Assembly: GCA_035250505.1 (NCBI GenBank)
Contig: DATFFC010000013.1
Location: forward strand, 1 to 38,480
Source: DASSBQ01 sp035250505
GTDB taxonomy: Bacteria; Nitrospirota; Nitrospiria; Nitrospirales; Nitrospiraceae
DNA length: 38,480 nucleotides
Direction of reading: 5' to 3'
The notes under the pieces were generated by a model. It was not told the DNA's origin and made no database searches. It was given only the letters and a program-made list of their open reading frames with translations. A program made the position numbers and the translations under genes. This document shows, in pieces, positions 1 through 8,230 of this stretch. Each line of letters starts with the position of its first letter. Positions within the stretch are counted from its first letter, which is position 1.

Positions 1-521
1 TCCCGGCTCTCCTCGGAATTTTTCTCTTGGTTATGGGCATACAGGTATCGTTTGGCATCCTCGAGATGGCGTTCCCCGATCTCGTAGAGGCGCGGTTTAT
101 CGAAGAGCAGCGTGCGCTTGTCATGGGTGGAGTACTCGTACATCTTCGTCATGGCGAGGGCATTCACCGGACAGGCTTCGACGCAGTACCCGCAAAAGAC
201 GCATTTCGTGATATCGATATAAAACTCCGACGCATACCGTTGGAGGGGGCGGTCCTTATCCTCCTGGCTGATCACTTTGATGCAATGGGACGGGCAGGCG
301 GCCTCGCACAAGTCGCAGCCGACGCATCGTTCCCGCCCGTCGTCGTAGCGCAGCAATCCGAGCGCGCCGCGATGGGTGTCGGGAATGGTGCGCTGCTCCC
401 GCGGGTATTGGAACGTAATGGGCCGATGAAACATATGCTTGAAGGTCACCTTCATCGCATCCCAAATCTCGTAGAAGAGGGCGGCTTGGAGGACCTTCTT
501 GGTGAGACTGACGACGCTCAT
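1..521 (-). CDS. nuoI: NADH-quinone oxidoreductase subunit I (NuoI), 3' end cut by window edge
   Basis: The reading frame starts at ATG 521 and stays open to base 1, giving 173 codons without a stop, so the C-terminus lies outside the window. NuoI is the peripheral-arm ferredoxin-like subunit that carries electrons between the NuoG clusters and the terminal cluster in NuoB. Two classic 4Fe-4S motifs are visible, CVGCDLCEAACP at about residues 66-77 and CVFCGYCVEACP at about 106-117, each C-x2-C-x2-C-x3-CP. A GGAG ribosome site sits about 8 bases before the ATG. The gene lies 48 bases downstream of nuoG in the same direction, so the two are probably cotranscribed. In the textbook order nuoH separates nuoG and nuoI; here it does not. 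The plus-strand frame over this stretch is an antisense shadow. Confidence 0.96.
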   Translation of the reverse strand, partial: MSVVSLTKKVLQAALFYEIWDAMKVTFKHMFHRPITFQYPREQRTIPDTHRGALGLLRYDDGRERCVGCDLCEAACPSHCIKVISQEDKDRPLQRYASEFYIDITKCVFCGYCVEACPVNALAMTKMYEYSTHDKRTLLFDKPRLYEIGERHLEDAKRYLYAHNQEKNSEESR

Positions 522-569
522 GGTGACTCCGCTGACCGAATCAAATGAAAAAGACGCACGAGCTTACTC

Positions 570-3272
570 TTACGATCCGGCCTTTTCAATACGGATGCGG
601 CCGGATTTGAAGTAGGGAACCTCCGTGAGCGGATCCGTTTCCACGGCGATGAGATCCTTCACCGGCGGATCGTTGAAATGCTCCGGATAGAAACACGACC
701 CCGGCATCACGTCGTTGTCGGGCTTGGGCCGGATCTCGACGGAGCCCTTGGCGGAGGACACGCGCAGCAGTGAGTCCTCGCGCAAGCCGAGGCGTTCCAT
801 GTCCTTCGGATTCATCCAGAGCCGGCCCGAGCTGGGCTGAATCCGCATGAGCCCGGACGCCTGTGTCGAGAGCTTGCCGGAGTGGTACAGGGTCTGGCCG
901 ATCACCAGGGAAAACATTGTTCCGTCCTGATCCGGCAGAGTCGACGGACCGGTTCCGTACCGTTCGGCAACTTCCGCAGCATATCCATTAGACAGATACG
1001 CACCTGGGTCCGGCGTGATTTTGCGCGGGTGTCCCAAGTTGTAATAGCCGGGAAGCAGTTTCATGATTTCGTTCTGAATGTCCTGGGACGATTCATAGGA
1101 CCATTGGAAGCCGAGACCGTTCGCCATGGCCGTCATAATGTGCCAATCAGGGAAGCTTTCCCCGACTGGATCGAGCGCCATGCGGACACGCAGGACTTTG
1201 CCTTCCAGATTCGTAAAGGTGCCGTCTTTCTCCGCGTAGGTTGCAGCCGGCAGGACGAAATGGGCGAGTCGCGCCGTCTCGGTCAGGAAGGGGTCCTGAA
1301 CGATGAGGAGCGGCAATTTTTCAAGGGCCGCTTTGACCTCGACCGAAGCAGGAAGCGTGGCGAGCGGATTCTCTCCGACGACATAGAGCGCTTTGATTTG
1401 CCCTTTCCGGCATCGTTCCAAGATCTCCAACAAGGTTGCGCCGCTATTACGCGGCAACGTAACGTCCCAGGCCTGCTCAAATCGCTGCCTCGCCTCGGGA
1501 TCATCAAAGCGCGCTTGGCCGGGGAGAAACTCCGGGGCTGCGCCCATATCAATCGCGCCCTGTTCGTTGATCTCTTCGGTCACCGTATCGACTCCGCAGC
1601 CGGGACGGCCCAGCTTTCCGGTCACCCAGGCCAAGTCGATGAGTTTCAGGACATTCCGGTAGCCGTTCGGCCTGCGGACGATCCCTTCGGCGCACAGAGC
1701 GATGGAGCGGGGCGCTTCCGCGAAAATCGTCGCCGCTTCGTGAATCTGGTCGATCGCAATGCCGGTCTGCGTCGCGATCTGGTCGAGTGAGACCGTTTGA
1801 AGCGCCTGCTTCAAGGCCTCGAAGGCTTTGGGATGTTGCTTTGTGGCGTCCTCATCGACCAAGTCCAAATCGATGACGGCCTTGAGGAGTCCATCGACGA
1901 GCAGCGCCTCCATGCCGGGCTTCACGATGAGGGGATGAGACGCCAGTTGCGCAATGTTCGTGACCGCCGAATCGACGACGATGACCTGAGACTTGTAGAC
2001 CCTGATCGCTTCCTTGACGCGCACGGACGTAAGCGGATTGGTTTCCGTCAGGTTGGACCCCACCAGCAAGATGGCCTTGGCCTTCGTGAGCTCTTCCCAG
2101 TCGTTCGGCGATCGGCCGATTCTCAGGGCATGCCGGACGGCCAGGACGAAGTTCATATGCCCGTAGCGCGCGCTGCTGTCGAGCTGATTGGTGCGGAAGC
2201 CGGCCCGCATGAGTTTCTGGAAGAGATACAGCTCCTCATTGGTGCATCGAGCGGTGATCAACCCTGCGATTGACTCCGGCCCATGCTTGCGATGAATGTC
2301 GGTGAGTCGATCGACGACCGCGGTCATGGTCTCCAGCCACGGAGCCTCCGCGAGTCGATCGTCCTTTCGCATGAGTGGCTGGCGCAGCCGGGTCTCGCTG
2401 TCGATGTATTGAAAGCCGAAGCGCCCGCGGACACAGATGCCGCCGTGCCCCTTCGCAGTGTCGGTCCGCTCGCCCCATTTGTTCTTCCAGGACAGCGGAG
2501 AGGTCACGCGCACGACCTCCGTGTCTTTCGTTTCCAGATACATCTGGCAGCCGTCCCCGCAGTAGTTGCACGTGGTCATGGTTTTTTTCATCTGCCAGGG
2601 CTTGTAGAGATATTTCGAGTATTTATTGGTGATCGCGCCGACCGGACAGACGGCCAGACAATCGCCGCAGAATTCACATGAAAGGGGCGCGTCGCCTTTG
2701 GCGACCACTTGGTTGAAGCCGCCTTTCTTCATGAATTGCAAGGCGTCGATCATTAACACGTCTTTGCAGACGTTGATACATTCGGCGCAGGCGATGCACC
2801 GGTTCATGTTGAAGTCCAACACGAGGCTCCGGGTGTCCTCCGGAATGAACTTCTGCTTGGCGTTGGCGAGATTGGTCACGCCGTGGTGGAACGCCATATC
2901 TTGTAACTCGCAGTGGCCGTCGGCATCACAAACCGGACAATCCAGAGGATGCACGGACAAGTGTTTCTCCACCGCCTTCTTCCGGGCCAGGAACAAGTCC
3001 TCGCCTTCGGTGCGGATGATCATGCCGGCGGCCGCCTTCGCCGTGCAGGACCGGACGGGCGCCTTCTTGCCCTCCTGCATAACCAGGCACATGCCGCAGG
3101 AGCCGAATGGATCGAAGGTATAGTGGTAGCACATGGCCGGAATAATTTTGCCCGTGCTCGCTATGACGTCGTACAGCGAGACACCGTCTTTCGCCGTGAC
3201 GGATCGCCCGTCGATCGTCAATTCAATCGTGGCCGCTTCAGTTTCTGGATTCGTTGCCGGCTTCAGTCCCAT
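570..3272 (-). CDS. nuoG: NADH-quinone oxidoreductase subunit G (NuoG)
   Basis: A 900-residue iron-sulfur subunit of the complex I peripheral arm. The N-terminus has a 2Fe-2S ferredoxin domain with Cys at about 48, 59, 62 and 76. It is followed by the His-Cys cluster site H108-x3-C112-x2-C115-x5-C121, then two 4Fe-4S sets (C159/162/165/169 and C199/202/205/209). The remainder is a molybdopterin-oxidoreductase-like domain that opens with CNYCGDGC at about 235-242, a site like that of the N7 cluster. These 8Fe-ferredoxin Cys sets between the His-Cys site and the molybdopterin domain resemble hydrogenase and formate-dehydrogenase gamma-type chains as much as E. coli NuoG. The start ATG 3272 has AGGA seven bases upstream. 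nuoE and nuoF, which normally precede nuoG and bind NADH, are absent between nuoD and this gene. Confidence 0.93.
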   Translation of the reverse strand: MGLKPATNPETEAATIELTIDGRSVTAKDGVSLYDVIASTGKIIPAMCYHYTFDPFGSCGMCLVMQEGKKAPVRSCTAKAAAGMIIRTEGEDLFLARKKAVEKHLSVHPLDCPVCDADGHCELQDMAFHHGVTNLANAKQKFIPEDTRSLVLDFNMNRCIACAECINVCKDVLMIDALQFMKKGGFNQVVAKGDAPLSCEFCGDCLAVCPVGAITNKYSKYLYKPWQMKKTMTTCNYCGDGCQMYLETKDTEVVRVTSPLSWKNKWGERTDTAKGHGGICVRGRFGFQYIDSETRLRQPLMRKDDRLAEAPWLETMTAVVDRLTDIHRKHGPESIAGLITARCTNEELYLFQKLMRAGFRTNQLDSSARYGHMNFVLAVRHALRIGRSPNDWEELTKAKAILLVGSNLTETNPLTSVRVKEAIRVYKSQVIVVDSAVTNIAQLASHPLIVKPGMEALLVDGLLKAVIDLDLVDEDATKQHPKAFEALKQALQTVSLDQIATQTGIAIDQIHEAATIFAEAPRSIALCAEGIVRRPNGYRNVLKLIDLAWVTGKLGRPGCGVDTVTEEINEQGAIDMGAAPEFLPGQARFDDPEARQRFEQAWDVTLPRNSGATLLEILERCRKGQIKALYVVGENPLATLPASVEVKAALEKLPLLIVQDPFLTETARLAHFVLPAATYAEKDGTFTNLEGKVLRVRMALDPVGESFPDWHIMTAMANGLGFQWSYESSQDIQNEIMKLLPGYYNLGHPRKITPDPGAYLSNGYAAEVAERYGTGPSTLPDQDGTMFSLVIGQTLYHSGKLSTQASGLMRIQPSSGRLWMNPKDMERLGLREDSLLRVSSAKGSVEIRPKPDNDVMPGSCFYPEHFNDPPVKDLIAVETDPLTEVPYFKSGRIRIEKAGS

Positions 3273-3296
3273 AGTTGGTCCTAGTCCTGGGTTCTT

Positions 3297-3334
3297 AGTG
3301 CTGAGTCTTGAGTTGCAACTCAGAACTCAGCGCT
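3297..3334. repeat. Imperfect inverted repeat in the nuoD-nuoG gap
   Basis: The 78-base gap between nuoD and nuoG holds two 18-base arms (3297-3314 and 3317-3334) separated by GC, matching at 15 of 18 positions. The arms are themselves built from the short units CTGAGT and CAGAACTCAG. As RNA it would form a long hairpin between two operon genes. Its wording resembles dispersed intergenic repeats seen in some environmental genomes. No U-tract follows, so a terminator is unlikely; an mRNA-stability or repeat-element role is inference. Confidence 0.6.
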
Positions 3335-3350
3335 CAACACTCCCGCGTTA

Positions 3351-4598
3351 CTATCGGTCGCACTCTCCCATGACGATGTCGTACGTGCCGAAAATCGTGA
3401 CGGCATCGGCGATCATGTAGCCGCGCGACATGTGGTCGAAGGCCCCCATGTGAATAAAAGACGGAGCGCGGATCTTCAGCCGATAGGGTTTCCCCCCGCC
3501 GGTGCTGACGATATAGAACCCCAATTCGCCCTTATGCGCCTCCGTCCCGCAATAGATTTCTCCGGCAGGGGCATTGAACCCCTGGGAAAACAGCTTGAAC
3601 TGCTGGATCATCGATTCCAGGTTCGTGAAGACCCGCGACTTCGGGGGCAACGTCACGCTCGGCACGTCGGCCATAATCGGGCCTTCTTCCATTTGATCCA
3701 GGCACTGCTTGATGATCTTCACGCTTTCATAGAGCTCCTGCACCCTGATCCAGTACCGGTCGTACGTGTCCCCGTTCTTTCCGACCGGAACATTGAACTC
3801 GCACCGCGGGTAGGCGGCGTACGGCTCATACTTGCGCAAGTCGTAATCCACGCCGGATCCGCGCAGGGTCGGGCCGCTGAGGCCGAAGCTGAGCGCGTCC
3901 TCCGCCGAGATCACCGCCACTCCTTTCGTCCGGGCGAGCCAGATGCGGTTCTTTTCCAAGAAGACGACATACTCGTCGATCTTGGGCGGAAAATAATCGA
4001 GAAACCGGCGGAGCTTGGCCAACAGCGACGGCGTGAAGTCCCGCTCGACGCCGCCGATGCGATACCAACTCGTGGTCAACCGGGCGCCGCACAATTCATC
4101 AAACCAGTCCAGCAGAATTTCCCTGTCTCGGAAGCAGTAAAAGAACACCGTCATGGCGCCGATATCCAGCGCCTGGGTCCCCAGCCAGAACTGATGGCCG
4201 ATGATGCGCTGCACTTCCGCCACGATCGTGCGCAGGTACTCCGCCCGGTCCGGCACGGTGAGGTTCATCAATTTCTCGACTGCGCGGCAGTAGGCGAAAT
4301 TGTTGTACATCGCGCAGACATAGTCCAAGCGATCCGTATGCGGGATAAACTGGTGATACGTGCCTTCTTCCGCCAGCTTCTCGACTCCGCGGTGAAGGAA
4401 CCCCATCACCGGCGTGGATTTGACCAGCCGTTCGCCCTCGAGCTCGAGAATGACTTTCAACACCCCGTGCGTGCTGGGATGCTGAGGCCCCATGTTCAGC
4501 AACAACTCTTCCGTCCTCAGCGTCGGAAGTGTAGCGCTTTCCGGGTGTTCGGGGTCGACCTTGTAAATCGTCGTACGTTGGTCTTCAAACGAGGCCAT
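3351..4598 (-). CDS. nuoD: NADH-quinone oxidoreductase subunit D (NuoD)
   Basis: A 415-residue 49-kDa-type subunit that builds the quinone-binding cavity together with NuoB. It shows the family signatures GPQHPSTHGVLKV near residue 33 and MGFLHRGVEKLAE near 65, and it ends in the typical DIVMGECDR tail. It is a stand-alone NuoD, not a NuoCD fusion. The ATG at 4598 has AGAGG about 12 bases upstream, and the gene begins 32 bases after the nuoC stop. Length and motif content are normal, so it is expected to be functional. Confidence 0.97.
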   Translation of the reverse strand: MASFEDQRTTIYKVDPEHPESATLPTLRTEELLLNMGPQHPSTHGVLKVILELEGERLVKSTPVMGFLHRGVEKLAEEGTYHQFIPHTDRLDYVCAMYNNFAYCRAVEKLMNLTVPDRAEYLRTIVAEVQRIIGHQFWLGTQALDIGAMTVFFYCFRDREILLDWFDELCGARLTTSWYRIGGVERDFTPSLLAKLRRFLDYFPPKIDEYVVFLEKNRIWLARTKGVAVISAEDALSFGLSGPTLRGSGVDYDLRKYEPYAAYPRCEFNVPVGKNGDTYDRYWIRVQELYESVKIIKQCLDQMEEGPIMADVPSVTLPPKSRVFTNLESMIQQFKLFSQGFNAPAGEIYCGTEAHKGELGFYIVSTGGGKPYRLKIRAPSFIHMGAFDHMSRGYMIADAVTIFGTYDIVMGECDR

Positions 4599-4630
4599 GC
4601 GGCGAACTGTCCTCTCTTGATGGTGCTGCG

Positions 4631-5149
4631 CTATCGGGCCGGTTCATCCAGAAACTCGAAGGTGTCGCGCCAGCCTTTTCCACGCAGCGGGAAATCCTTG
4701 CGCAGCGGGTATCCCTCATCGTAATCGTCCGGCATGAGGATCCGCCGTAAGTCGGGGTGATGCCGGAAGCGAATGCCCATCATGTCGTACACCTCGCGCT
4801 CCATGAACTCCGCGCCCTTCCAGAGATCGGTCAGAGAATCGACCACGCAATCCGACTCCGGAACACGGCACTTGATTCGAATACGGTGGCGCTTGCGAAT
4901 CGAATACAATTCATAGACGACCTCGAACCGCTCCTCCTCATCAGGCCAATCGACCGAGCTCACATGGACGATATAATCGAACGCCATGCCGGGGTCGTCA
5001 TGGAGGAAGCGGGAGATCTCGTGCAGCGCCTCCCGTTTCACGGTGACGGCCACATCTCCTCGCCACTCCACGGCTTTGATGAAGCCCTCGGGGAAAGAGT
5101 CTTCGATCCGCTTCGCCAGGACGCCGCTTATAGTCGACGCTTCGTTCAT
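4631..5149 (-). CDS. nuoC: NADH-quinone oxidoreductase subunit C (NuoC)
   Basis: A 172-residue 30-kDa-type subunit of the peripheral arm that packs against NuoD. The family signature EREVYDMMGIRF is present near residue 115, followed by HPDLRRILMPDDYDEGYPLR and the ending KDFPLRGKGW. The start is set at ATG 5149, which overlaps the nuoB stop as ATGA. An upstream in-frame start would add 38 residues that are only nuoB read in another frame. The four-base overlap implies translational coupling with nuoB. Confidence 0.96.
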   Translation of the reverse strand: MNEASTISGVLAKRIEDSFPEGFIKAVEWRGDVAVTVKREALHEISRFLHDDPGMAFDYIVHVSSVDWPDEEERFEVVYELYSIRKRHRIRIKCRVPESDCVVDSLTDLWKGAEFMEREVYDMMGIRFRHHPDLRRILMPDDYDEGYPLRKDFPLRGKGWRDTFEFLDEPAR

Positions 5150-5673
5150 GTCTTGAAGACGTCCCGGACTTCCTTCGGCTGTTTCACGAACACCCGCTTC
5201 TGCATGATGCGCTCCTGCAGCTTGAGGATGCCGTCGAACAAGGCCTCGGGCGTCGGCGGACACCCGGGGACATAGATATCGACCGGGACGAAGCGATCGA
5301 CCCCCTGAACCACGCTGTAACTATCGTAAATGTTGCCGCTGGTCGCGCAGGAGCCCATGGCAATGACGTACTTTGGTTCCGGCATTTGATCGTAGATTTT
5401 CCGGATGACGGGCGCCATCCGGCGGCACACGGTGCCGGCGACGATCATGAGATCGGACTGCCGCGGCGAAGCACGGAACACCCCGGCTCCGTACCGGTCC
5501 ATGTCGTAGCGCGAGGACACGGCGGCGATCATTTCGATGGCGCAGCAGGCCAACCCGAAGGTCATCGGCCAGAGAGATCCTTTCCTGGCCCAATTGACGG
5601 CCTTCTCAACGGAGGTGGTGATCACGTCCGGGGCACCGTCCTTCCCTTGGCGGCCGATCTGGATCAGTCCCAT
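5146..5673 (-). CDS. nuoB: NADH-quinone oxidoreductase subunit B (NuoB)
   Basis: A 175-residue subunit that carries cluster N2, the last iron-sulfur cluster before quinone. The cluster ligands are visible: the adjacent Cys pair in FGLACCAIEM near residue 43, the Cys in GSCATSG, and the Cys in YVPGCPPTPEAL. The segment GTVCRRMAPVIRKIYDQMPE carries an extra Cys where many NuoB proteins have Thr or Asn. The gene overlaps the 3' end of nuoA by 10 bases and nuoC by 4, a tight coupled arrangement. Confidence 0.97.
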   Translation of the reverse strand: MGLIQIGRQGKDGAPDVITTSVEKAVNWARKGSLWPMTFGLACCAIEMIAAVSSRYDMDRYGAGVFRASPRQSDLMIVAGTVCRRMAPVIRKIYDQMPEPKYVIAMGSCATSGNIYDSYSVVQGVDRFVPVDIYVPGCPPTPEALFDGILKLQERIMQKRVFVKQPKEVRDVFKT

Positions 5674-6047
5674 TCCAAAGCTCCTTTACGCCAGGCGTAC
5701 ACATAGGCGACGAGGAAGAGCGCGATAAACATCATCATCTCGAGCAAGCCGATGAGCCCGATCTTGTTAAAAACCACGGCCCACGGATACAAGAAAATCA
5801 CTTCGACATCGAAAATCACGAAGAGCATCGCAAAAATGTAATAGCGAACCGGAAACGGCATGCGGGCATCGGAAAAAGGCTCGCTGCCGCACTCGTAAGT
5901 GGAAAGCTTTTCCGGTTCGGGGTACTTGGGCTGAACGATATAGCTGAGGAGCAGCGTGACGACGCCGAACCCCAGCGCGACAAAGATGAATACCAAGACC
6001 GGAAAATACCTGGTCAAATACTCCAGGAGAAGCTCTGCGCCGGCCAT
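5664..6047 (-). CDS. nuoA: NADH-quinone oxidoreductase subunit A (NuoA)
   Basis: A 127-residue inner-membrane subunit with three hydrophobic helices (about residues 10-34, 63-83 and 92-114) and the conserved loop STYECGSEPFSDARMPF between helices 1 and 2. The start chosen is ATG 6047, which has GAGG nine bases upstream. A TTG five codons earlier, at 6062, is possible but has no better ribosome site. This is the first gene of the minus-strand complex I operon. The roughly 150 bases upstream contain no promoter that I can call with confidence. Confidence 0.95.
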   Translation of the reverse strand: MAGAELLLEYLTRYFPVLVFIFVALGFGVVTLLLSYIVQPKYPEPEKLSTYECGSEPFSDARMPFPVRYYIFAMLFVIFDVEVIFLYPWAVVFNKIGLIGLLEMMMFIALFLVAYVYAWRKGALEWD

Positions 6048-6203
6048 GAGTGGTGACCTCAAACGCTTGGAGAAGCTAAGGAGTTGCGAATCTTAGACTC
6101 CCCTCTTTTGTAATAGCAAGAGAACAAAGGACCTACGCCCTCCGAGACCCTAAAGTCCTAGAATCCCTGCACTCTCAGCGAGTTGCCGGGTCGAGCGGTG
6201 AGG

Positions 6204-6395
6204 TCAAGCTGAGGGGGATTTGGGTGGCTCTTCGGCTTCGTGTTTCCGGGACGCCATTGCATCCGAGGTCATTTTCAGCCCGGCCGTACGGATGCCCTGT
6301 CGTGCCTCCCACTCAGACGTCAACTCGACGGGACCACGGGTCTTTTTGCGACGAGGAATTTGCGTTTCGATCCGGGTCTTGGCTCTGTCGGTCAT
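6204..6395 (-). CDS. Small basic hypothetical protein, 63 aa
   Basis: I do not recognise this protein. It is hydrophilic and rich in Lys, Arg and Glu, with a basic patch PRRKKTRGPVE near residue 14 and no signal peptide or membrane segment. It may be a small nucleic-acid-binding or otherwise disordered protein. Third codon positions are mostly G or C like neighbouring genes, and the frame reads more protein-like than the three overlapping plus-strand frames, but no strong ribosome site precedes ATG 6395. It lies between nuoA and the divergent OmpA-like gene. It could be spurious. Confidence 0.45.
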   Translation of the reverse strand: MTDRAKTRIETQIPRRKKTRGPVELTSEWEARQGIRTAGLKMTSDAMASRKHEAEEPPKSPSA

Positions 6396-6514
6396 GGTGG
6401 CTCAGGCAATCGAGGGCCGTCACCCGCTGCGGCGTCGACGCATGGACATGACTGTACCAGCCGCCGGCCCTGATAATCAAAGGGGGCGGAAAGGGGCGAA
6501 GGGAGAACCACTTC

Positions 6515-6542
6515 TTGACAACTCATGGTCCTTTGCTAAGGT
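6515..6542 (+). promoter_or_regulatory. Sigma-70-type promoter for the OmpA-like gene
   Basis: A perfect TTGACA (6515-6520) is followed 16 bases later by TAAGGT (6537-6542), a weak -10. The predicted transcript start near 6549 lies only about six bases before ATG 6555, so the mRNA would have almost no leader. Confidence 0.5.
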
Positions 6543-6554
6543 TGGGGCATAACG

Positions 6555-8087
6555 ATGAGTGTGACGAGCATGATGACACCATACAGGTTTGTGACGGTTT
6601 TTCTCCTCCTGTGCGGGCTGATTGGTGCTTTTCCCGGCACAGCGGCAACGCAGGAGGCTCAGAGCGTGAAACTTGGGGAAGCGGCCTTGCAATTTGCCGC
6701 CGGCTCGATCCGGGAAACCATGCCTCAAGACGGTATTGTGAACCTCATTACCGGAGACAATCAAACCAGCGGCAATCGGATGATCCTGGGCTGGGGCGGC
6801 AGCGACGTGCTGTATCTCAAGCTTCGCCATCCCGGGGATGCGTCCCTGGACGATCTCTATACTGTGTACCGCCGAGTGCGCAAGGTGTTTCACCCGGCCA
6901 CCAAACGCTATCTCGGCTATGTGATCAATAGGCTGGCCGTGGTTCGTGTGATTGAAGTCGATCATAGTCTGGCCACAGTCCAAGTTGTCCGCTCGTTTGC
7001 GCCTCTGTCACCCGGAGATCCGGTCATGCGATTCGTTCCGCCGGCGCCGGAAGATCAGGCGATGGAGTCGCAGCGTCAGATGGACGGTGAGGGCATGATC
7101 GTGGATTTGCAGTCGGATAAGAACATGTCGCTCGTCGGCCAATGGAATATCGTGTATCTGGACAAGGGCAGAGAAAACGGCCTCCGATCCGGCGAGCGTT
7201 TGGAAGTGAATAGGGTCGGCAGCGGATTACCACGCCGAAAGGTGGCGGAAATTAAAATTCTATCAACCGAGGACAGAACCGCCACTGCGCTGATCACCAA
7301 ATCCATATCGCGGGTCTTGGTCGGAGATCGCGTGCAATACAGGAGCGAGCAGGTTTTTCGCGGTCCGCGCTCGGAGCAGCCCTCTGAAGAGACGCAGCGG
7401 TTGGCTACAGTGGACATGGAGCCGACACGAGCTTCGGCCGGCGCCGACAAGGTCGATAAGCCGGTCAAGGTGGTCGCCGGCGCCGAAGGAGCTCGAATCG
7501 ATCTGGAAGAACTGGCGGAACAACTCGAGTACGATTCAGGCGAAGTCAAAGTCAAGGCGCCGGGCCTTCTCATCCTGAACAAGATCGCAGAATTCCTGCG
7601 AACCGCCGCGCCGGATAAGCCGATCCGCGTGGAGGGACATGCCGACAGCATGGAGATCGGACCGTCGCTGAGATCGGCCTTTCCTTCCAATTGGGAGCTG
7701 TCACGTGCGCGGGCCGCCGGGATCGTGCGTTTCTTGGTCGAACAGGGCGGGCTCGATTCCGCGAAACTGAGCGCTGTCGGCTATGGTGCGACCAGGCCGG
7801 TGGCCAGCAATGCGACCGAGGATGGACGAAAGCGGAACCGCCGGATCGAGATCGTCTTGTTGACGACCGACATTCCCGACCCGGTAAAGAAGACAGAGAT
7901 TCATCCGAGCGATAGCCGCACCGTGATCCCGCCACAGACCGGCAATCCTCTACCGACAGCCGATCCGGTCTCGTCTTCCGCAGCCCAGGCAATGGATCAC
8001 AACATGGCTGCGGCACCCACACCGGACGACCAGCCATTGCCGTCCGATCCCGACGGCAACCCTTCGCCATCGACGACCGTCCAGTAA
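6555..8087 (+). CDS. Exported OmpA/MotB-like peptidoglycan-binding protein
   Basis: A 510-residue protein with an N-terminal signal peptide (hydrophobic core VTVFLLLCGLIGAF, probable cleavage after TAA near 31). It has two related beta-rich units of unknown role, one around VLYLKL...PLSPGDPV and one around IVYLDKGRENGLRSGERL...VLVGDRV. A C-terminal OmpA-like domain covers about 325-440. The domain shows GHADSMEIG, FPSNWELSRARA and a NRRIEIVL end; the NWELSxxRA form is typical of MotB-like proteins that clasp peptidoglycan. The last 70 residues are Pro/Ser/Thr/Asp-rich and probably disordered. It is likely a periplasmic cell-wall-anchored protein. It is a stand-alone gene divergent from the small gene at 6204. 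Confidence 0.85.
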   Translation: MSVTSMMTPYRFVTVFLLLCGLIGAFPGTAATQEAQSVKLGEAALQFAAGSIRETMPQDGIVNLITGDNQTSGNRMILGWGGSDVLYLKLRHPGDASLDDLYTVYRRVRKVFHPATKRYLGYVINRLAVVRVIEVDHSLATVQVVRSFAPLSPGDPVMRFVPPAPEDQAMESQRQMDGEGMIVDLQSDKNMSLVGQWNIVYLDKGRENGLRSGERLEVNRVGSGLPRRKVAEIKILSTEDRTATALITKSISRVLVGDRVQYRSEQVFRGPRSEQPSEETQRLATVDMEPTRASAGADKVDKPVKVVAGAEGARIDLEELAEQLEYDSGEVKVKAPGLLILNKIAEFLRTAAPDKPIRVEGHADSMEIGPSLRSAFPSNWELSRARAAGIVRFLVEQGGLDSAKLSAVGYGATRPVASNATEDGRKRNRRIEIVLLTTDIPDPVKKTEIHPSDSRTVIPPQTGNPLPTADPVSSSAAQAMDHNMAAAPTPDDQPLPSDPDGNPSPSTTVQ

Positions 8088-8196
8088 ACGAACGGCGACC
8101 GCGGATCAAGCCCGCTGCCTAATCGGCTTCCATCTCCTCCTGCTTCTGTACAAGTCCTGAAGATCGCTGCGGTCAGTGTTCACGGCGAGCATATGA

Positions 8197-8225
8197 TTGG
8201 CGCTGGTTCACGAGGTTGTTACAAT
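8197..8225 (+). promoter_or_regulatory. Promoter of the priA-like gene, predicting a leaderless mRNA
   Basis: TTGGCG (8197-8202), a 17-base spacer and TACAAT (8220-8225). Transcription would begin at about 8231-8234, right at ATG 8231. This argues against the upstream in-frame TTG at 8216, which lies inside the promoter. Confidence 0.6.
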
Positions 8226-8230
8226 GCGGC

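Noticed and set aside
27..548. 173-residue plus-strand frame
   Set aside because: It is antisense to nuoI, whose minus-strand product has both 4Fe-4S motifs; the plus-strand product resembles nothing.
4631..5263. Longer NuoC start 38 codons upstream
   Set aside because: The extra residues are the nuoB sequence in another frame; ATG 5149 forms a typical ATGA overlap.
882..5275. Long plus-strand frames across nuoG, nuoD and nuoC (up to 430 codons)
   Set aside because: They mirror high-GC coding frames of the complex I genes and contain no recognisable domain.
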